NCBI GenBank assembly: GCA_020025615.1
Contig: JAHHRT010000057.1
Span: 1-9,363 of the forward strand
Origin: Oscillospiraceae bacterium
GTDB taxonomy: Bacteria; Bacillota; Clostridia; Oscillospirales; Oscillospiraceae
DNA: 9,363 nucleotides
Direction of reading: 5' to 3'
Shown here: piece by piece, positions 5,669-9,363 of the stretch
How the letters are laid out: each line of letters begins with the position of its first letter
How positions within the stretch are numbered: the stretch's first letter is position 1
Position numbers and translations under genes: made by a program
The notes under the pieces: generated by a model
The model's input: only the letters and a program-made list of their open reading frames with translations
Told to the model about the DNA's origin: nothing
The model's database searches: none

Positions 5669-6646
5669 TCACTCTGCTGTTAAGTTGTACTGATTGAGGT
5701 CCAGCCGAATTTCAGTGCCCTGCCCCACCTGGGAGGCCGCCGAAATGGCAATATGGAGGTTGTCGCAGACCCGCTTGCAGAGGTACAGGCCCAGGCCGCT
5801 GGCGCGGTAATCCTGCCGCCCGTTAAAGCCGGTATAGCCCTTCTGGAAAATCCGGGGCAGGTCCTCCGGGGCGATGCCCATGCCCGTATCCCGGATGCTG
5901 AGAATCCCCGGCTCCTCCATGGAGATGGTAATGCTCCCGGAGCGGGTGTACTTGAGGGCGTTGGAAAGCAGCTGTTCCAGAACAAACGCCAGCCACTTGT
6001 CATCGGTCACCACCGTTCCGGGAAGCGGAGGGAGCTTCAAAGCAATGCCCCGGCTGATAAACTCCGATGCAAATTCTTTCACAGCCCGGCGCACCAGACT
6101 GTCGATGGAATAGGTCTTAAACACATAATCGGTGTGGTCGCTGTCCAGACGGAGGTATACCATCACCATGTCCGCATACTGCTGAATCCGAAGCAGGTCC
6201 GACCGCAGCTGCCGGGCCAGCGGGGTGTCCTCATCCTGGAGCTTCAGCTGCATTGCCGCAATGGGGGTCTTGATCTGGTGGGCCCAGGCGGTGTAGTAGT
6301 CCAGCCGATCCCGGTAGGCAAGCTCCCTTTGGGTCTGCCGCTGCTCCATTTCCCGGCCCAGGGTTTCTAACCGCTCCTGGTAATCCGCTTCCAGCTGCGA
6401 TTCCGCCGGGGGCAGCTCCCCCAGGTTCTCCAGGGTAATCTTCTCCAGCGCCCGGTGCTTCACCTGCTCCTTATGAAAGTCCTTGACCATCAAGACTGCC
6501 CCCAGGACCATACATAGAAGGCAGGGATAGACCACCGCATTCACGGGAAGCCCATAGAGCCAGAAGCAAAGCAGGAACACCCCTGCAAACACAGCCGCCA
6601 CCGCCAGGATTCTCCGCTTCTGGCGGAAATAAATTTTCAGATTCAT
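5669..6646 (-). CDS. BceS-like intramembrane-sensing histidine kinase, 325 aa
   Basis: This is the sensor kinase of the Bce module. Two membrane helices (about residues 13-31 and 36-54) are joined by an outside loop of only a few residues (GLPVN), so it has no room for an extracellular sensor. Kinases of this class detect activity of their partner transporter rather than the peptide directly. The H-box is YTAWAHQIKTPIAAM with phospho-accepting His123; the N-box is LEQLLSNALKYT; G1 is SIRDTGMGI followed by FQKGYTG; G2 is ASGLGLYLCKRV. Length matches BceS-type proteins. The start at 6646 (MNLKIYFRQKRR) is chosen because GGAGTGA lies about 6 nt upstream; a longer in-frame version would run into the regulator gene. 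The regulator stop is 4 nt upstream, so the two genes are one transcript. The transporter that it should monitor follows after 108 nt. Confidence 0.94.
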   Translation of the reverse strand: MNLKIYFRQKRRILAVAAVFAGVFLLCFWLYGLPVNAVVYPCLLCMVLGAVLMVKDFHKEQVKHRALEKITLENLGELPPAESQLEADYQERLETLGREMEQRQTQRELAYRDRLDYYTAWAHQIKTPIAAMQLKLQDEDTPLARQLRSDLLRIQQYADMVMVYLRLDSDHTDYVFKTYSIDSLVRRAVKEFASEFISRGIALKLPPLPGTVVTDDKWLAFVLEQLLSNALKYTRSGSITISMEEPGILSIRDTGMGIAPEDLPRIFQKGYTGFNGRQDYRASGLGLYLCKRVCDNLHIAISAASQVGQGTEIRLDLNQYNLTAE

Positions 6647-6650
6647 GGTC

Positions 6651-7322
6651 TCACTCCACAAGATAACCCACACCGAACTTGGTGGTAATAAAGTCCTTTA
6701 ATCCCAGAGCCTCCAGCTTCTTTCTCAGGCGGTTTACATTGACCGTGAGTGTATTCTCATCCACAAAGGCTTCCGTGGCCCAGAGGCGCTCCATGAGCTT
6801 CTCACGGCTGACCACTTTGCCTTTGTTCTCCATAAGGCACAGCAGAATCCGATATTCGTTTTTGGACAGGGACAGCTTCTCCTTTCCGAAGGCAAGGCTC
6901 TGGTCGTCGGGGCTGAGAAAGGCCCCCCGGTGCTCCAGCACAGGCGCGCCAACGGAAAAGTCATAGCTGCGCCGCAGCAGGGCCTGGATCTTGGCAATCA
7001 GCACCCCCATATCAAAGGGCTTGGGGATGAAATCATCGGCTCCGGCGTTCATCGCCATCACGATGTTCATGTTGTCTGCCGCCGAGGAAAGGAAGATAAT
7101 GGGCACCTTGGAAATCCGGCGAATCTGGCTGCACCAGTGGTAGCCGCTGTAAAAGGGCAGAGAGATATCCAGAATCACCAAATGGGGGGCACACCTGGAA
7201 AACTCCTCCAGAACATTCTGGAAGTTCTGAGCCGCATAGACGGAAAAGCCCCACATCTCCCCTTTTTCCTGAATGGCCTGGGCAATGCCCATGTCATCCT
7301 CCACAATCATCAGCTTGTACAT
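6651..7322 (-). CDS. OmpR-family response regulator, BceR-like, 223 aa
   Basis: This is the DNA-binding partner of the histidine kinase encoded downstream. The receiver domain (about residues 1-118) has the acidic pair E8/D9/D10 (MIVEDD), phosphorylated Asp52 (VILDISLPF), Ser80 (FLSSAADN) and Lys101 (IPKPFD). The C-terminal winged helix (about 130-223) includes SLSKNEYRILLCLMENKGKVV, the recognition-helix region NTLTVNVNRLRKKL and the terminal wing KFGVGYLVE. Length is typical. The start at 7322 is supported by AAGGAGGG about 8 nt upstream; longer in-frame starts would reach into the promoter. Its promoter is close to consensus, suggesting steady expression of the sensor pair, while the transporter genes appear to be under separate induced control. 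The BceR assignment rests on the neighbouring short-loop kinase and transporter. Confidence 0.95.
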   Translation of the reverse strand: MYKLMIVEDDMGIAQAIQEKGEMWGFSVYAAQNFQNVLEEFSRCAPHLVILDISLPFYSGYHWCSQIRRISKVPIIFLSSAADNMNIVMAMNAGADDFIPKPFDMGVLIAKIQALLRRSYDFSVGAPVLEHRGAFLSPDDQSLAFGKEKLSLSKNEYRILLCLMENKGKVVSREKLMERLWATEAFVDENTLTVNVNRLRKKLEALGLKDFITTKFGVGYLVE

Positions 7323-7349
7323 CCCGGTTCCCTCCTTGAAGTTTTCCCT

Positions 7350-7377
7350 ATTATAACACAGCTCTGCAAAAAGTCCA
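7350..7377 (-). promoter_or_regulatory. Promoter of the regulator-kinase operon
   Basis: A perfect TATAAT -10 (7350-7355) follows TGGACT (7372-7377, 4/6 match to the -35) with a 16-bp spacer. It gives a leader of about 20 nt carrying the AGGAGG site. No TGTAA repeat is seen here, so autoregulation by the regulator is not indicated. Confidence 0.65.
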
Positions 7378-7427
7378 CCGAAGCGTCCCGATTCGCAGCG
7401 CTGAACTGCGCAGGTTTCCCATTTCCC

Positions 7428-7458
7428 TGTGGAAAAATCCACAATGCTGTGATAAACT
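7428..7458 (+). promoter_or_regulatory. Weak candidate promoter overlapping a palindrome, upstream of the plus-strand GNAT gene
   Basis: TGGAAA (7430-7435) and TAAACT (7453-7458) with a 17-bp spacer form a 4/6 + 4/6 promoter candidate. The -35 lies inside the perfect palindrome TGTGGA-AAAA-TCCACA (7428-7443), and TGTGGAAA recurs at 7460-7467. A repressor or activator site is possible, but nothing identifies the protein. Confidence 0.3.
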
Positions 7459-7494
7459 GTGTGGAAACAAAAACTGCATTGGGAGGTGCACAAC

Positions 7495-7929
7495 ATGGAA
7501 ATCCGCTATGCCGGACCGGAAGATCAAGGCAGCTGGATGGATCTGGTAAAAACCGTCTCAGACTACTTTCCCGGCCTGGATATCCCTCAGTATAAAGCAG
7601 AACTGGAAAAGGCCATTGCCCGAAAAGAGGCCCTGGCTGCAGTGATTGGAAATCAAGTGGTGGGCGGACTTGCCTTTTCCCGGGAGACCGGAGAGCTGCG
7701 CTTTCTGGCGGTCCATCCCCAATTCCGGAGACAAGGCATCGCACAGGCGCTGATGCAGGCCCTGACTGCCCTGCTGGACATCCCGCTTTTCGTCATCACC
7801 TATCGGGAGGGAGACCCTATGGGCACTGCTGCAAGAAGCCTGTACCGCCATATGGGCTTTGTCCCCGGTCCCCTTCTCACTGTGTTTGACTATCCCTGCC
7901 AGCGATTTGATTATCCAAAATCCCTGTAA
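7495..7929 (+). CDS. GNAT-family N-acetyltransferase, 144 aa
   Basis: A single-domain GCN5-related acetyltransferase, predicted to move an acetyl group from acetyl-CoA to an amine; the substrate is unknown. The acetyl-CoA pyrophosphate loop is seen in motif A (LRFLAVHPQFRRQGIAQALM, with R-R-Q-G-I-A at about 78-83), and motif B in ARSLYRHMGFV (about 113-123), where Tyr117 could act as general acid. Length is normal. The start at 7495 is chosen because GGGAGGTG lies 6 nt upstream; an earlier in-frame ATG at 7459 has no ribosome site. It is the only plus-strand gene in the window, divergent from the regulator-kinase operon and convergent with another GNAT gene. A resistance role is possible but not shown. 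Confidence 0.93.
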   Translation: MEIRYAGPEDQGSWMDLVKTVSDYFPGLDIPQYKAELEKAIARKEALAAVIGNQVVGGLAFSRETGELRFLAVHPQFRRQGIAQALMQALTALLDIPLFVITYREGDPMGTAARSLYRHMGFVPGPLLTVFDYPCQRFDYPKSL

Positions 7930-7934
7930 AATGC

Positions 7935-7978
7935 AAAAGCGCCGCTGCAAGCCCTCAAAGGCCCGCAGCGGCGCTTTT
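7935..7978. terminator. Bidirectional intrinsic terminator between convergent GNAT genes
   Basis: A perfect 14-bp stem (AAAAGCGCCGCTGC / GCAGCGGCGCTTTT) encloses a 16-nt loop that may itself pair GCC with GGC. It begins 5 nt after the plus-strand GNAT stop. With TTTT at both ends it can terminate both the plus-strand gene and the convergent minus-strand GNAT gene, whose stop is 84 nt away. Confidence 0.92.
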
Positions 7979-8062
7979 CTATGATCTGGTCAAATGATAC
8001 GTGAATAATGCTTTTCTTCCGGGAACAGGCCGTGCTTAAGCTACGGCATACACATCCCGTCT

Positions 8063-8800
8063 TCACCAGGACAGGAAATACTCGTAATCCGTTTTCACTG
8101 TGGAAAAACCCATCTTGCTATACATATCCGGCAGCGTGGTGTCCCCGTCCACGTGAAGGAACAAGGTGCCGCCGATGTTCTGTGCTGCATACCGCATCAG
8201 ACTGGTAGCGATGTATCGATTTCGGTACGGAGGATCCACCCACAGGTCATCCATAACGGTATAGCCTCCATGGGTCAGCGCGCAGAGTATTCCAACCATG
8301 TTCCCATCTGCATAGGCACAGAGCCAGTGATACTCCGGATAAACCTGGGCCGTTGTCAGCACCAGCTTCATATTCTGATAGGCCTGCTCCCGGTATTCCT
8401 CCGGCACCATGGACACATTCAGAAGGTCCTGACTGATATCCTCCTTCTGAATATCTCGAATGGTAATGTCTGTATTCTCCTGCCAGCTCTGGCTCTTGTC
8501 CCGAAGCAGCACCATGGTATGCTGAACGCCGGGCTGGAAATCATAAACATCGCCCCAGAGCCGGTCCAGAGGCTTCCCGGAGCGGATAAGAAGCTCGTGA
8601 AGCCCCCGATCCTTCTCCTGGGCAATGGCATCCTCAATCTCACCAAAGGTGAGCTTTCCCTTGACCTCAAAAAAATTGTTGTTCAGCTGATCCGGGCGAA
8701 TCTGGCTGATCCAGCGTTCCATGTGCTCGCTGAAAGGCCGCTTCCGGGCACCGAACATATTTCTCTCGAAATCCTCGACTTCTCCGATTTTCTTCAGCAT
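8063..8800 (-). CDS. GNAT-type acetyltransferase with extra N-terminal region, about 245 aa
   Basis: Residues about 112-245 have the GNAT fold pattern: a first strand (DITIRDIQKEDIS), central strands ending in motif A (YTVMDDLWVDPPYRNRYIATSLMRYA, about 180-205) and motif B with MYSKMGFSTV (about 226-235). The usual Q/RxxGxG/A is changed to RNRYIA, lacking the middle glycine, so acetyl-CoA binding may be unusual. Residues 1-110 match no domain that I recognise and are rich in charged residues; they may be a degenerate second GNAT half or a substrate cap. The start is uncertain. An in-frame GTG at 8815 lies only 1 nt from AAGGAG, too close; ATG at 8800 is 16 nt away, rather far. I chose ATG. 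A small hairpin lies in the leader (8834-8853). The gene follows tRNA-Thr and converges on the other GNAT gene. Substrate unknown. Confidence 0.85.
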   Translation of the reverse strand: MLKKIGEVEDFERNMFGARKRPFSEHMERWISQIRPDQLNNNFFEVKGKLTFGEIEDAIAQEKDRGLHELLIRSGKPLDRLWGDVYDFQPGVQHTMVLLRDKSQSWQENTDITIRDIQKEDISQDLLNVSMVPEEYREQAYQNMKLVLTTAQVYPEYHWLCAYADGNMVGILCALTHGGYTVMDDLWVDPPYRNRYIATSLMRYAAQNIGGTLFLHVDGDTTLPDMYSKMGFSTVKTDYEYFLSW

Positions 8801-8833
8801 ACCAGTTAGGCTCACACTCCTTACCTAGAAGAA

Positions 8834-8853
8834 AGGCCGGAATCACACGGCCT
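8834..8853 (-). other. Leader hairpin upstream of the minus-strand GNAT gene
   Basis: On the minus strand AGGCCG-TGTGATTC-CGGCCT forms a 6-bp GC stem with an 8-nt loop, followed by TTTCTTCT and then AAGGAG, 17 nt past the stem. It could be a weak attenuator or an mRNA 5' structure. No convincing sigma-A promoter is visible between it and the tRNA terminator, so the origin of this transcript is unclear. Confidence 0.3.
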
Positions 8854-8904
8854 GACATACACGAAAAAATCTTCTCTTGCGAATACGCAGGAAGAATAAT
8901 AAAA

Positions 8905-8934
8905 GAAACAGCCTATCTTCTGATAAGCTGTTTC
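8905..8934 (-). terminator. Intrinsic terminator of the tRNA-Thr gene
   Basis: On the minus strand GAAACAGCTTATC-AGAA-GATAGGCTGTTTC forms a 13-bp stem with a single G-U pair, followed by TTTTATTATTC. It lies 3 nt past the encoded CCA end of the tRNA and should end the transcript there. Confidence 0.85.
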
Positions 8935-8937
8935 CTT

Positions 8938-9013
<76 letters not shown>

Positions 9014-9054
9014 ATATTTCATTTTGTCTTGCCCGTCTCTCAGGCGACTTCTGC

Positions 9055-9083
9055 ATTATAGTCTATAATACCCCATTTGTCAA
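9055..9083 (-). promoter_or_regulatory. Perfect sigma-A promoter of tRNA-Thr
   Basis: TTGACA (9078-9083) and TATAAT (9055-9060) on the minus strand are separated by exactly 17 bp, a full consensus match. Transcription should start near 9048, giving a short 5' leader of about 35 nt to be trimmed by RNase P. The strength fits a stable-RNA gene. Confidence 0.93.
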
Positions 9084-9363
9084 GCACTAATTTTATTTTC
9101 CGCAAAGTTTTTCAGATTGCGCTTCCCCACGCAACGCCCTATCACACATTTGCGTATGCGTACCGCAAACCTGAGCGGCTGTGCACCCCAGGCAACTGGC
9201 TGTATCAGGCTTTTGTTTTTCTTCTCTCGCCGCCAGGAAACGTTCCAGCCGCCGCAAAGCAGTTCTTCCATATCCGTACACGATAGGATGTGTTTTCCCC
9301 CGCCTATGCGCTTCTATACCGTGTTACGGATATCGCTGCAAGGCTCCAACACCGTGAAACTAT
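9084..9363. other. Region without a convincing gene; contains a long inverted repeat
   Basis: No reading frame here has a ribosome site, family pattern or plausible composition, and all three minus-strand frames entering from the window edge hit stops within about 20 codons. The one structured element is an imperfect inverted repeat, 9270-9282 paired with 9320-9333 (ATATCCGTACACG against CGTGTTACGGATAT, one bulge), enclosing a second short repeat ATAGG (9283-9287) / CCTAT (9303-9307). It does not match any RNA family that I recognise. It may be a spacer, the end of a non-coding RNA or part of a gene decayed beyond recognition. Confidence 0.4.

Noticed and set aside
6930..7595. Plus-strand frame of about 220 codons opposite the regulator gene, running into the GNAT gene
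   Set aside because: It overlaps the genuine GNAT gene in another frame and the regulator on the other strand; there is no start signal or recognisable domain.
8029..8047. Small palindromic stretch GCCGT-GCTTAAGCT-ACGGC between convergent genes
   Set aside because: Only 5-bp arms, no T-run and no promoter nearby; chance is likely.
8153..8809. 218-codon plus-strand frame opposite the second GNAT gene
   Set aside because: It is antisense to a frame with a GNAT pattern, with no ribosome site and no family pattern of its own.
9077..9286. Short frames on both strands (62-69 codons) next to the tRNA promoter
   Set aside because: They overlap one another and the tRNA promoter, lack ribosome sites and show no family pattern.

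Overview
The window looks like chromosomal DNA from a Gram-positive Clostridia-type anaerobe, most likely a gut Oscillospirales/Ruminococcaceae-like bacterium. This rests on moderately high GC, strong AGGAGG-type ribosome binding sites, a lipoprotein with a Gram-positive style lipobox, a Bce-type peptide-resistance module and an ECF sigma factor paired with a DUF4179-type membrane protein. The genus is inference. Nearly everything is on the minus strand; one acetyltransferase gene is on the plus strand.

Reading the minus strand from high to low coordinates: a tRNA-Thr(GGU) gene (8938-9013) has a perfect consensus promoter and its own terminator. Next comes a two-part GNAT acetyltransferase (8063-8800), convergent with a plus-strand GNAT gene (7495-7929); the two share a bidirectional terminator. 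Divergent from that plus-strand gene is the centre of the window, a complete Bce-type module: OmpR-family response regulator (6651-7322), short-loop intramembrane-sensing histidine kinase (5669-6646), ABC ATPase (4796-5560), 10-TM FtsX-like permease with a large extracellular domain (2808-4799), and a 45-residue single-pass membrane protein (2674-2811). The last three are joined by ATGA start/stop overlaps. The 108-nt gap between kinase and ATPase carries an inverted repeat close to the BceR operator consensus plus a half-site 20 bp away, followed by a TATGAT -10 with no good -35. This is what a regulator-activated transporter promoter would look like. A strong terminator closes the module just after the small gene.

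After that terminator, a separate unit begins from a sigma-A-like promoter (and possibly an ECF-type autoregulatory promoter): an ECF sigma factor (2051-2527) overlapping by 8 nt a membrane-anchored DUF4179-type putative anti-sigma factor (841-2058). A hairpin follows, then a monocistronic lipoprotein gene (53-670) with its own terminator at the window edge.

The likely theme is cell-envelope stress: detection and removal of cell-wall-targeting peptides by the Bce module, next to an extracytoplasmic sigma/anti-sigma switch and a surface lipoprotein. The most interesting item is the small membrane protein, which was found by reading the third minus-strand frame. By size, topology and position it resembles VraH, the small third subunit of the staphylococcal VraDEH transporter. 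The last ~280 nt (9084-9363) hold no convincing gene, only a long imperfect inverted repeat.
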